Assembly (NCBI GenBank): GCA_021604545.1
Contig: BQJE01000004.1
Span: 1 to 64,000 of the forward strand
Direction: 5' to 3'
DNA from: Micavibrio sp.
GTDB taxonomy: Bacteria > Pseudomonadota > Alphaproteobacteria > Micavibrionales > Micavibrionaceae
DNA length: 64,000 bases
In this document: in pieces, positions 8,399 through 16,772 of the stretch
Layout of the letters: each line of letters begins with the position of its first letter
Position numbering within the stretch: the first letter of the stretch is position 1
The notes under the pieces: generated by a model
What the model was told of the DNA's origin: nothing
Database searches by the model: none
Seen by the model: only the letters and a program-made list of their open reading frames with translations
Position numbers and translations under genes: made by a program

Positions 8399-9750
8399 TG
8401 AAGCATTTGATGATAAAAAAAGTCAAAAAATTTGTTTTGTTTTCGGCGGTGCTGATCGGCGCCGTATTTTCTTTTTCTCCCATACACAAGCAGGCTTATG
8501 CATGTGATTGGTGTATCGATGCAATGATACAAGCTTTACCCGAAGAATGGCTGCAGGATACCAGCGGTGGCGGTGCCGCAGGTGGAAGTGGGTCTGGTCC
8601 TACCGTTCCTGTTATCAATGACCATGTTACTGCAGAATTTGAAGAGCACAGAACATGGATTGTTTCCCTTTTATGGGAGGATAATATTTTACCGGCCATG
8701 ATGTTAATGGCTGAACAATTGACAGCAGTAGCAATGCATCAGGTGTTAATCATAGGGGCGATGCTCGATGCTAAACACCAGTTGGAAACACAACGTCTAT
8801 TGCAGCAATTACAAGCTCAAGCTCATAAGGATTATCACCCCAGCATCGGTATGTGTGAATTTGGAAGTGCTGCAAAAAGCCTTGCTGCCTCTGAGCGCAA
8901 GTCAGAATATAATTCTATCCTGATGAGCCAAAGATCAATGGACCGCCAACTTGGTAATGCTAATAGCAGTGCTATGTACGGGAATGATCTCGATAAAGAA
9001 AGTCGCCTGAATCAGTTTAAAGCAAAATTTTGTGATCCCAAGGATAACAATAACGGTTTGGGTTATATGTGTGAGGCACCGGGTGCGGACAAAAATCGTT
9101 ATAACAAGGATATTGATTACACTAGGACAGTTGATTACCCTTGGACCCTCGATATTGATTTTACCAATGGAGGAACGCCAACGGAACATGAAGAAGAAGT
9201 TTTTGCCCTCGCAAACAATCTCTATGCTCACCATGTTTTTGCACGGCCCAGCGGCAAACTTCTTGAACCCTTGCCGGATGGTACGTTAACCAACCTGCAG
9301 AAAAAATATCTTGATATGCGTTCAATTGTTGCCAAGCGTAGCGTTGCTGAAAATTCTTTTAATGCTATTACGGCTATGAAGGCGCAAGGCCTTCCTGAAT
9401 CAAGAGATTTCCTGATAGCGATGCTTGATGATCTGGGTGTTGTAGATGCGAACACAATCGATCTTATTGGTGAGAACCCCAGCTATTATGCGCAGATGGA
9501 AATGCTGACCAAAAAGATTTATCAAAATCCTGACTTCTACACAAATCTCTATGACAAGCCTGTAAACGTCGAAAGAAAAGGTGTCTCTATGCAGGCTATT
9601 GCGTTGATGCAAAAGTTTGACATGTTTAAAAGTTATCTTCGCAGTGAAGCCTCTTTGTCTATTCTTCTTGAGTTGGCAGTTATGGACCTTCAGGACGAAA
9701 TTGAAAACGAAATTAATCCGCTGGCGGGCGTTGGCGAGCTTGCACAGTAG
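8398..9750 (+). CDS. Exported protein of the same unassigned family, copy B
   Basis: 450 residues, starting at the ATG that overlaps the copy A stop. The signal peptide (about 1-35) ends HKQAYA and is followed by CDWC, again a CxxC just after cleavage, then a short Gly-rich linker. The shared domain has the same blocks as copy A: AEQLTAVAMHQVLIIGAMLDA, KHQLETQRLLQQLQAQAHKD, CEFGSAAKSLAASE, FCDPKDNNNG, NKDIDYTRTVDYPWTLDIDF, AKRSVAENSFNAI, NPSYYAQMEMLTKKIYQNPDF and YDKPVNVERKGVSMQAIALM. Translational coupling to copy A suggests the two are made together. No enzymatic motif is visible. A tightly linked pair differing mainly in the N-terminal 80 residues suggests a heteromer, which is inference. 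Confidence 0.85.
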   Translation: MKHLMIKKVKKFVLFSAVLIGAVFSFSPIHKQAYACDWCIDAMIQALPEEWLQDTSGGGAAGGSGSGPTVPVINDHVTAEFEEHRTWIVSLLWEDNILPAMMLMAEQLTAVAMHQVLIIGAMLDAKHQLETQRLLQQLQAQAHKDYHPSIGMCEFGSAAKSLAASERKSEYNSILMSQRSMDRQLGNANSSAMYGNDLDKESRLNQFKAKFCDPKDNNNGLGYMCEAPGADKNRYNKDIDYTRTVDYPWTLDIDFTNGGTPTEHEEEVFALANNLYAHHVFARPSGKLLEPLPDGTLTNLQKKYLDMRSIVAKRSVAENSFNAITAMKAQGLPESRDFLIAMLDDLGVVDANTIDLIGENPSYYAQMEMLTKKIYQNPDFYTNLYDKPVNVERKGVSMQAIALMQKFDMFKSYLRSEASLSILLELAVMDLQDEIENEINPLAGVGELAQ

Positions 9751-9792
9751 CGGCAGTCTAACCTTAATATGAGGTTGTAAGATTTTAATATA

Positions 9793-12700
9793 ATGAGAGT
9801 GGCAGCAGGAAAAATATTACTATCAATTATTACTCTGGCTTTATGTCTGGGAAGTTTTTCTTTTGTTTATCCTGTGCTTCCGGTTCAGGCGTCACCGCAA
9901 GAGAAAGAACTGGAGGCAAAACAAGAGCCATCAGTTAGAGAAAACAGATTACATCCGGATGTAAGAATAACATTCCAGATTATTTCTGCAGAAGGGTATC
10001 CGCAGACGGGAACAGCCACGATGGGCGAGACGGGGTTGATTTTACTGCCGGCTTTAAATTTCGCAGAGAGCGGGCTCGTTTATAATCTGATGATCGATGA
10101 TAAAGAGCAGGGAAAGCTTATAAATCTTATGCTGCGTTTTAATCCGTTGACGGGTCAGGTTTCTGCTTCGGGTTCCGGTTTTGATGAATTTGCAAATATT
10201 GCTTTTGATAAGAAAACGGGCCTACGTAGTGTTACAACCGATTGGGCCGGCTCTTTTAATGAACCCGCGTTTTTAGAAGCAGACGATTTATTAAGTTGTG
10301 GGACCCTCAATCTTTCTTTTCAAAGTCATGATCTGGATAATGTTGGAGAATTACGACCGCCCACAATCATCAAAATACAGCTTGATATAGACCCAGCAGC
10401 GCTCATAGAAGGAGCTGCTACAGCAGCAACTGAGAACATCAGCATTGAAGGTCCTGGCGGAATTCAAATTGATGGGCAGAGTTTAATCAATGGTACTGCC
10501 AATTTAAAGCAAAAAGCCGCAGAAGCTCTACAAGAAAATTTTGGAGACTTTGCAAACGATTTATCTGGAACTTTGCAAGATGAGATTGGTGGACAGTTGA
10601 TAGCCGAGCTTGGAATAACTCCACAACAAGCCCAGCAGGTTTTAAATTCGGCGGATCTCGAGCAAGTTGTGCTGAACAATTTGGGTGCAGGGCAAGAGGT
10701 ATTTAAAGCGGTTGTGTTGGAAAGTGTCACAGCTAGTGCAGAACAAATATTGGGAATATCTCCAGAAGAAATTAAAAATCTTGCGGCGGCAGATATTAAA
10801 GATACTATCGAGGATACTTTAACACAGAATTTTGGTATATCAGGAGAAACTTTCTCAGAAGTTTCACAAATTTTTACAGATACTTCAGACGCTATCAGTC
10901 AAGCTGCAGATAAGATTGCAGATGATATAAAAGCCCAATTTGAGGCAGAACAAAAGGCATTACAGGATGCGGTGACGTCAAGGATAACCGAATCTTTAGG
11001 AAGTGGCCTGGGTGTAAGCGCAGAAGAACTTCAGGCAGTTTTGGATGGAAATGTTGAAGGTGCTATACAAGATGCTGCAAAGGCGCAAGCAGAGGCCTTC
11101 CAAAAAGAATTTTTAGCCAGCGCCAGCGCCAGTTTGGCCGCCGCGGGGATAGATTCATCGACTCTTGGGGCTGCGCAAGAGCTTATCAATGGAGATTACG
11201 AAGCACTAATAAAAAGTGGTTTAGCGGCCGAATCAGAGGCCTTCCAAAAAGAATTTTTAGCCCGTACCAGCGATAGTTTGGCTGGGTTGGGGATAGACGC
11301 ATCGACTCTTGGAGCTGCGCAAGAGCTTCTCAATGGAGATTACGAGCAGATTTTACAAGACGCTCTAGATGCAGAAATAGAAGCTTTCCAAGAAGCTTTT
11401 ACGGATGAAGTGGCTCAGGCTCTGGCAGATAGTTTGGGAGTAGATCTGGCGCTTGTCCAAGATCTTTTAGATGCGGATTTTGAGGCACTTTTGGAGGAAG
11501 GTTTGGATGCAGCGCGAGAAGCTGCGGAAGAGGCTTTGACCGAAGCTTTTGAGCAAGCACAGCAAGAATTAATAGATGCCACATTAGGGGAGCTCGGGTC
11601 AATTGCGGACGAGTTGTTAGACTCTTTGGCAGATATTTTTGGAAGCGAGGTTGCAGAACAGTTTGGCGAGGTATTTGCTACTTTTTCTGATGCTTTGGCC
11701 CTTGATATTGAGAGTATTTTTGGGAGTTTTGCTGGTTCCTTCACTGGCGGCGGTGGTGGCGGAGAAGGCTTTACAGCAGAAGGCGGCGGCGGTCCAGGCC
11801 CAGAGGGGGTTAATGAATTCGTTGCAGCGACCAACAAGGATTTAAGTACAAGTGATACAGGGCATTTACAGGATACTGTAGACAAAATAGTCGAAAATTA
11901 TGTCACAGCTTTGATGATGATGACCGAGCAATTATCGGCCGTTATGATTCAGCAGGTTGAGGGTATCGGCTTGCTTCTTGATGCGAAGCACCAACTTGAA
12001 AGCCAACGTATTTTACAAACACTCCAGGCTAAAGCCCATAAGGATTATCACCCTAGCGATCAAATGTGCCGTTTTGGAACATTTATAAGAAGTGTTGCCA
12101 ATAGCGAGTCAAAATCTGAAGCAGATCAAAGGCAGTTGAATGAAGTTTTGATGGAGCGGTATCGCAATGTAGAACACACCAGTTCATCAGAAGGACTTTA
12201 CCTTGATGTCGCCGCGCGGCTTGACCAATTCAGGACAGTTTATTGTGACCCGAAGGACAATAATAATGGCCTTATATATATGTGCGATCATGATGGATTC
12301 TTTGGTGACGGGGAAGTTGGAGGTCAGGATAAAGACCGTTTAAACAAGGATATAGATTATACGCGCACCGTCGATTATCCCCTTACACTGAGTATGGATT
12401 TTTCCGCCGGCGCAAAAACCAATGATATGGAAGACGTTATCGCGCTGGGTAAATATCTGTACTGGCCTGCTGTCATAGAGCCCGTTCCCGATCCAGTCGT
12501 GGCAGAGCGTTATAAGCCATATCAGAATTTTCGTAGAATTATTGCCGTTCAAAATGTTGCGCATAACAGCTATGCCAGCATTGTCGGTATGAAAAGCAGC
12601 GCTCAGGATAGAATAGGTGAAGATAGTGGCTGGACTTTTATGAAAGCATTTTTGCGTGAATTTAATGTAATAGTAGATGGTGATGACGCAATTCAGAGAT

Positions 12701-12984
12701 ATATGGGTGAATTGCCCAGCTATTACGCGCAAATGGAAATATTAACCAAGAAGATTTACCAGGATCCTGATTTCTATACCAACCTCTATGATAAGCCGGC
12801 CAATATTAAGCGTAACGGTGTTTCTATGCAGGCCATAGCTTTAATACAGAATAGGGATCATTTTGAATCAATGTTACGTCGTGAAATGCTTATTTCGCTC
12901 ATGGTTGAAGAGGAGCTCCTGAAGCATACAGAAGAGACCAATGTGCGTCTTTACAGCGGCATGAAAAAGACCCAGAACCCATAA
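9793..12984 (+). CDS. Large exported paralogue, copy C, with helical repeat insertion
   Basis: 1063 residues. A signal peptide (about 1-35, ending VQASPQ) precedes a beta-rich N-terminal domain (about 55-195, HPDVRITFQIISAEGYPQTG). A long alanine-rich helical region follows (about 205-640), built from about 45-48-residue units of the pattern LGI(D/S)xxxLxxxxELLNGDYExxL plus AExEAFQKEF. Next is a Gly-rich hinge (about 650-675). The C-terminal part (about 690-1060) is the family domain shared with copies A and B (MMTEQLSAVMIQQVEGIGLL, AKAHKDYHPSDQMCRFGTFI, VYCDPKDNNNG, DIDYTRTVDYPLTL, YYAQMEILTKKIYQDPDF). It lacks the CxxC found after the signal in A and B. It starts 42 nt after copy B, so the three probably form an operon. 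The fibre-like middle suggests an extended surface or periplasm-spanning protein. Confidence 0.85.
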   Translation: MRVAAGKILLSIITLALCLGSFSFVYPVLPVQASPQEKELEAKQEPSVRENRLHPDVRITFQIISAEGYPQTGTATMGETGLILLPALNFAESGLVYNLMIDDKEQGKLINLMLRFNPLTGQVSASGSGFDEFANIAFDKKTGLRSVTTDWAGSFNEPAFLEADDLLSCGTLNLSFQSHDLDNVGELRPPTIIKIQLDIDPAALIEGAATAATENISIEGPGGIQIDGQSLINGTANLKQKAAEALQENFGDFANDLSGTLQDEIGGQLIAELGITPQQAQQVLNSADLEQVVLNNLGAGQEVFKAVVLESVTASAEQILGISPEEIKNLAAADIKDTIEDTLTQNFGISGETFSEVSQIFTDTSDAISQAADKIADDIKAQFEAEQKALQDAVTSRITESLGSGLGVSAEELQAVLDGNVEGAIQDAAKAQAEAFQKEFLASASASLAAAGIDSSTLGAAQELINGDYEALIKSGLAAESEAFQKEFLARTSDSLAGLGIDASTLGAAQELLNGDYEQILQDALDAEIEAFQEAFTDEVAQALADSLGVDLALVQDLLDADFEALLEEGLDAAREAAEEALTEAFEQAQQELIDATLGELGSIADELLDSLADIFGSEVAEQFGEVFATFSDALALDIESIFGSFAGSFTGGGGGGEGFTAEGGGGPGPEGVNEFVAATNKDLSTSDTGHLQDTVDKIVENYVTALMMMTEQLSAVMIQQVEGIGLLLDAKHQLESQRILQTLQAKAHKDYHPSDQMCRFGTFIRSVANSESKSEADQRQLNEVLMERYRNVEHTSSSEGLYLDVAARLDQFRTVYCDPKDNNNGLIYMCDHDGFFGDGEVGGQDKDRLNKDIDYTRTVDYPLTLSMDFSAGAKTNDMEDVIALGKYLYWPAVIEPVPDPVVAERYKPYQNFRRIIAVQNVAHNSYASIVGMKSSAQDRIGEDSGWTFMKAFLREFNVIVDGDDAIQRYMGELPSYYAQMEILTKKIYQDPDFYTNLYDKPANIKRNGVSMQAIALIQNRDHFESMLRREMLISLMVEEELLKHTEETNVRLYSGMKKTQNP
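11091..11378 (+). repeat. 144-bp direct repeat inside copy C
   Basis: Two near-identical units start at 11091 and 11235 (both begin AGAGGCCTTCCAAAAAGAAT), a period of 144 bp or 48 codons. Similar but more diverged units flank them on both sides and make up the alanine-rich helical region. The high DNA identity of just these two units indicates a recent tandem duplication. Confidence 0.85.
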
Positions 12985-13058
12985 GCTAAGAGTGTTTTCC
13001 GCTCACTTAATTCACGTTTAGCGCTCTATTTATTTATTTTTTACGCAAATGCGTCGTC

Positions 13059-13076
13059 GCACGTGATTCCACGTGC
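13059..13076. promoter_or_regulatory. Inverted repeat upstream of the flgK sigma-54 promoter
   Basis: GCACGTG-ATTC-CACGTGC is a perfect 7-bp inverted repeat with a 4-nt spacer, ending 19 nt before the -24 element. A smaller repeat, ACGC-AAAT-GCGT, lies at 13043-13054. The position fits a binding site for a flagellar activator or repressor of the FlbD/NtrC kind; the identity of the protein is inferred only. Confidence 0.5.
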
Positions 13077-13095
13077 TCGGGATTTTCTCTATTTC

Positions 13096-13111
13096 TGGCA
13101 TTTCCCTTGCA
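13096..13111 (+). promoter_or_regulatory. Sigma-54 (-24/-12) promoter for flgK-flgL
   Basis: TGGCA-TTTCCC-TTGCA matches the RpoN consensus TGGCACG-N4-TTGCW in both conserved blocks with exact spacing. It lies 58 nt before the flgK ATG. Late flagellar genes in Caulobacter and relatives are RpoN-dependent, so the placement is as expected. Confidence 0.75.
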
Positions 13112-13169
13112 TAGCTCCCTTTGTAAAAAGAAAAAACAGGCAATTATTGCTTTATAAGGGACAAGACAA

Positions 13170-15554
13170 ATGGGCTTAGTCGGATTGGATGCTGCGCTTT
13201 CTGGGCTGCGGGTTTCGCAGCAGCAGATCGGTGTCATATCCAATAATATCGCAAATGTAAGTACTCCAGGCTATACGCGGAAGATTTTACCTCAATCTTC
13301 TCAGGCTATTGAAGGGGTTACGATTGGCGTTATAGGCGAAACCATCATTCGTCAGGTCGATTTAAATCTTCAGCGGGATTTATGGACACAGATTAGTAGT
13401 GTCGGCGAACTTAATGTTCAGCAGGCTTATTTGAGCCGTATAGAGCAGTTTCATGGACCGCCGGATCGAGAATTATCGATTGCGGCAGAAATTTCCCGTC
13501 TTCAGGACAGTTTTGTGGCTTTGGCTGATAGTCCCGAAGATAGTTTTTTGCTGGCTGCAACTGTTAACCAGGCAACAGACACTGCAAATAAATTTAATGA
13601 TTTATCAAATCTGATCACGACTTTGCGCAATGATGCGCAGGCGGATATTCAAAGCACGGTCACTCGAGTTAACAGCCTTCTCAACCAAATTGCCGATTTG
13701 AACAAACAGGTTCAGGTGAATAACAATACTGGACGCACGACGGCGATTCTCGAAGATCAACGGGATGAAGCGATTAAAGAGCTCACGGGCTTGATCGATA
13801 TCAGTTTTTTCAAGCGCGGAGACGGCGTGCTGGTGGTTCAGACTAATCTCGGTGTACAACTCGCAGATGAGAGGGTAACGCCGCTGACATTTGATCCTTC
13901 GCCAGTATCAGCGGTCAGCTATTATCCTGATTCCGTCGCCGGTATTTTTGTTGGTGACCCTGCGAGCAATCCGGCGGCTGTTGATATCACAACAAGCTTT
14001 CCCGGTGGGCGCCTGGGTGGATTGATCGAATTGCGCGATAGTATTTTTCCCAAACAGATGGCGCAGCTTGATGAGCTTGCGCATAAAATGGCCTTACGGT
14101 TTGAAGCGCAGGGATTGCGTCTTTTTACCGATGCCTCAGGCGCTGTTCCGGCCGATACAGCGCCTGATCCATCGGCGGGCCCACCGCCTACGGCGGTTAG
14201 TTACATTGGTTTCTCTGCGACGATCCAAGTGAATGATGCAATCATTATCGATAGTTCTCTTTTACAACAGGGAACCGTGGCGACTGACGCGTCGGTACAA
14301 CCTGGATCAAGTGAAGTGATTCGCCGAATTTTAGAATTTACTTTTGGTGATGTGGATTTCCAACAGGCGGTTGGTTCGGTTGATCTCCGTGCCTCGCTTG
14401 CCGGTGGCGGACCGTTTAGCCTGCAGGACTGGCTTGGCGCATTCTCAGAAAATACAATCACAAGCACACGTGATATTGCCTCGATTGGCCCGGATCTCAT
14501 TACAAAGCTTGGTGGGCCGTTTGTGGTGCCGGGTGCTGATACATTTTCTATTACAATTGACCCGGGTACTGAAGGGCCAGGTCCGATTGGCCCCCTTCTG
14601 GTTGATATGAACGCCATTCCACCAGCCGGGAATGCGACGGCGGCAGATTTGGCCACATTCATTGATGGTTTGGACCCAGATATCAGTGCGACAATCAATA
14701 GTTTTGGTCAGCTGGAAATTACCAGCCGCTGGGATATTAATATCGCTGACGTAAACATGGGACAGGTAGGCTTTGATTTTCTGGGCTTACCACAGGGAAC
14801 GATTAATGCGACCGACCCGTATTTTGATGTTCAGGTCGGTAACGATGCCCCCGTGCGGATCACGATATTACCGGGTGATGATGAAAATGATCTCATCGAC
14901 AAGCTAATTCTCGATCCTCTTATTCCGGGTGATGTTGGGGTTGCGGGTCTGGCTTATGACGCCGTAACGTTTGCAGCAACGGGTGAGCTGATCCTGCGGC
15001 CCGGCGACGATTTTGCCAATCCGGTTTTTGGTGGTGATATTAAAATTACATCCGGACCTTTTAATGTTGATGCGGCGACAGCTGAGATAAATTTGGCGGT
15101 ACCTGGAACATTATCTGATGGTATTTCATTTGTTTCTTCTCTATTTGGCAGCTTTAGCGCTGGTCCGCCAATACAGGATTTATCTCCTGTTACCAACACG
15201 TCATACGGATCAGAAATTTCTGTGGCTAATACCAATTTGATTTCTTTCAGACAGGATCTGCTGGGGCCAGGCGCCAGTATATCTACTAATCTTATTGGTT
15301 CGAATCGTCTTATTGATTATGCCCAGAAGATGGTAAATGAACATTCACAACAAATACTTTTAAACGAAAGCCGTTTGGAAGATGAAGAAACGTTGCAAAA
15401 TGTTTTACAAGAACAAATCCTAAATGATTCTGGTGTAAATCTGGATGAAGAGCTTTCAAATTTAATTGTTTTTCAAACCGCTTTTGCTGCTTCAGCGCGG
15501 GTTGTTAATGCAATTGATGAGTTATTTCGCGAATTGCTGGACGCTGTGCGTTAG
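13170..15554 (+). CDS. flgK: Flagellar hook-associated protein 1 FlgK
   Basis: 794 residues; forms the first hook-filament junction layer outside the cell. The N-terminus (GLVGLDAALSGLRVSQQQIGVISNNIANVSTPGYTR) is the rod/hook family signature with the NNIANxxTPGY motif. An FlgK-type coiled region follows (LITTLRNDAQADIQSTV, VNSLLNQIADLNKQVQ, DQRDEAIKEL). The C-terminal helix (LIVFQTAFAASARVVNAIDELFRELL) is also characteristic. The middle (about 300-640) is a large beta-rich surface domain, making the protein longer than the about 550 residues of enterobacterial FlgK. The start has AAGGGAC upstream. A -24/-12 promoter precedes it and flgL follows 30 nt later. Its place between two dot/icm blocks is unusual; the rest of the flagellar regulon is not in the window. 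Confidence 0.93.
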   Translation: MGLVGLDAALSGLRVSQQQIGVISNNIANVSTPGYTRKILPQSSQAIEGVTIGVIGETIIRQVDLNLQRDLWTQISSVGELNVQQAYLSRIEQFHGPPDRELSIAAEISRLQDSFVALADSPEDSFLLAATVNQATDTANKFNDLSNLITTLRNDAQADIQSTVTRVNSLLNQIADLNKQVQVNNNTGRTTAILEDQRDEAIKELTGLIDISFFKRGDGVLVVQTNLGVQLADERVTPLTFDPSPVSAVSYYPDSVAGIFVGDPASNPAAVDITTSFPGGRLGGLIELRDSIFPKQMAQLDELAHKMALRFEAQGLRLFTDASGAVPADTAPDPSAGPPPTAVSYIGFSATIQVNDAIIIDSSLLQQGTVATDASVQPGSSEVIRRILEFTFGDVDFQQAVGSVDLRASLAGGGPFSLQDWLGAFSENTITSTRDIASIGPDLITKLGGPFVVPGADTFSITIDPGTEGPGPIGPLLVDMNAIPPAGNATAADLATFIDGLDPDISATINSFGQLEITSRWDINIADVNMGQVGFDFLGLPQGTINATDPYFDVQVGNDAPVRITILPGDDENDLIDKLILDPLIPGDVGVAGLAYDAVTFAATGELILRPGDDFANPVFGGDIKITSGPFNVDAATAEINLAVPGTLSDGISFVSSLFGSFSAGPPIQDLSPVTNTSYGSEISVANTNLISFRQDLLGPGASISTNLIGSNRLIDYAQKMVNEHSQQILLNESRLEDEETLQNVLQEQILNDSGVNLDEELSNLIVFQTAFAASARVVNAIDELFRELLDAVR

Positions 15555-15584
15555 AGAATTAAAGATCTTAGAAAGGAATAAAAA

Positions 15585-16772
15585 ATGACAGGTGTTTCAA
15601 CATTAGGACAGGCTTTGGCCCAGATCGAAAGGTTTAAAGATGTTCAGTCCCGGTTTGCAACACTGAGTACGCAACTGGCAACAGGTAAAAAAACTCAGAA
15701 ATTTACGGGTTTAGGCAACGATATTCTGACATTGCAACGGGCGCGCGCTGATTTTAAATCTCTTGATACGTTTACAAATAATATTATTCATGCCGATCGC
15801 AGGATTAAAACGACATTGAATACGATTGAAGAGTTTAAAGCGCAGGCTGAAAGTTTTTCAGCGGCGCTTGTTGGATTTTCACAGGAAAGTACGCATCAGG
15901 AAGGTGACATTGTCTATTTTGATGATCCAGCCACGCCAAATGTGGTTGAAAATGTACAGATTGGCTATACATCGGCAACGCCGGATATTGATTTTCAGAC
16001 TTTGCAGGATCTTGCCAGCAATCTATTTGATTTCATGGTTAATCTTCTTAATGAGCAGGATGGTGATCGGTTTGTTTTGGCTGGGGCAGAAACGACAACC
16101 AGACCTTTGGTTGATAGCGGGACATTGGATACGGCTGTAAGCTCTTTGCTGGCCGGTTGGAAAACTGCTGGTATTACAACAACAGAGCTGATTAGCGGTT
16201 TACGAAGCAGCGATGCCAGTGTTGACCCGAATGCAGTAACAGATGGTGTTATTGGCTATTCCGCACCGCTTAGCTCAGGTGCTGTGAAGGATGTTTTTGT
16301 TCGTGTTGATGATAACACGGAACTGGATTATACCGCGTTAGCCAATGATCCGGCCTTTAGAGATATTCTTGTGGCGTTGGCGTATTTTAAAAATGAAAAC
16401 CTTCCGCCAATTGCTGATGAAATAGATCCTGTAACCAACGCAGTTACTACAGAAGGGGCGCCCGGCACGACTCTTGATGAAATGAAGGATAATTTCTATC
16501 AGGTGTTTAATGATCTAACTGGGATGGTTAATAGCGCTATTGATCGTATAGATCGGGTGCGATTTAAACTGGAAACAGTTCGTGCTCGGATTGATGAGAT
16601 TCAGCAAAGCCATAAAGAAGAACAAAACCTTCTTGTCGGTACGATTGATAATATCGAGAACGTAGATATTAACGAAGTAGCAGTTGAAATTAATTCCCTG
16701 CAAATTCAGCTTGATGCTTCTTTTCGTGTAACGGCACGGTTACAGCAACTTAGCCTGGTTAACTTTATTTAG
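15585..16772 (+). CDS. flgL: Flagellar hook-associated protein 3 FlgL (flagellin-like)
   Basis: 395 residues with the flagellin/FlgL fold at both ends. The N-terminal helix pair (STLGQALAQIERFKDVQSRF, LSTQLATGKKTQKFTGLGND) and the C-terminal helix (ENVDINEVAVEINSLQIQLDASFRVTARLQQLSLVNF) are the coiled D0/D1 segments. The middle is a variable beta domain with the conserved NxxDGDRFVLAGAETTTRP-like segment. Pairing directly behind flgK argues for FlgL over filament flagellin. The ribosome site AAAGGA lies 6 nt before the ATG. It is probably cotranscribed from the promoter at 13096. Its stop codon overlaps the stop of the opposite-strand gene by 4 nt, leaving no room for a terminator between them. 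Confidence 0.9.
   Translation: MTGVSTLGQALAQIERFKDVQSRFATLSTQLATGKKTQKFTGLGNDILTLQRARADFKSLDTFTNNIIHADRRIKTTLNTIEEFKAQAESFSAALVGFSQESTHQEGDIVYFDDPATPNVVENVQIGYTSATPDIDFQTLQDLASNLFDFMVNLLNEQDGDRFVLAGAETTTRPLVDSGTLDTAVSSLLAGWKTAGITTTELISGLRSSDASVDPNAVTDGVIGYSAPLSSGAVKDVFVRVDDNTELDYTALANDPAFRDILVALAYFKNENLPPIADEIDPVTNAVTTEGAPGTTLDEMKDNFYQVFNDLTGMVNSAIDRIDRVRFKLETVRARIDEIQQSHKEEQNLLVGTIDNIENVDINEVAVEINSLQIQLDASFRVTARLQQLSLVNFI

Noticed and set aside
11415-11885. Minus-strand open frame of 156 codons
   Set aside because: Antisense to the alanine-rich repeats of copy C; low complexity Ser/Pro/Ala chain produced by the repeats.
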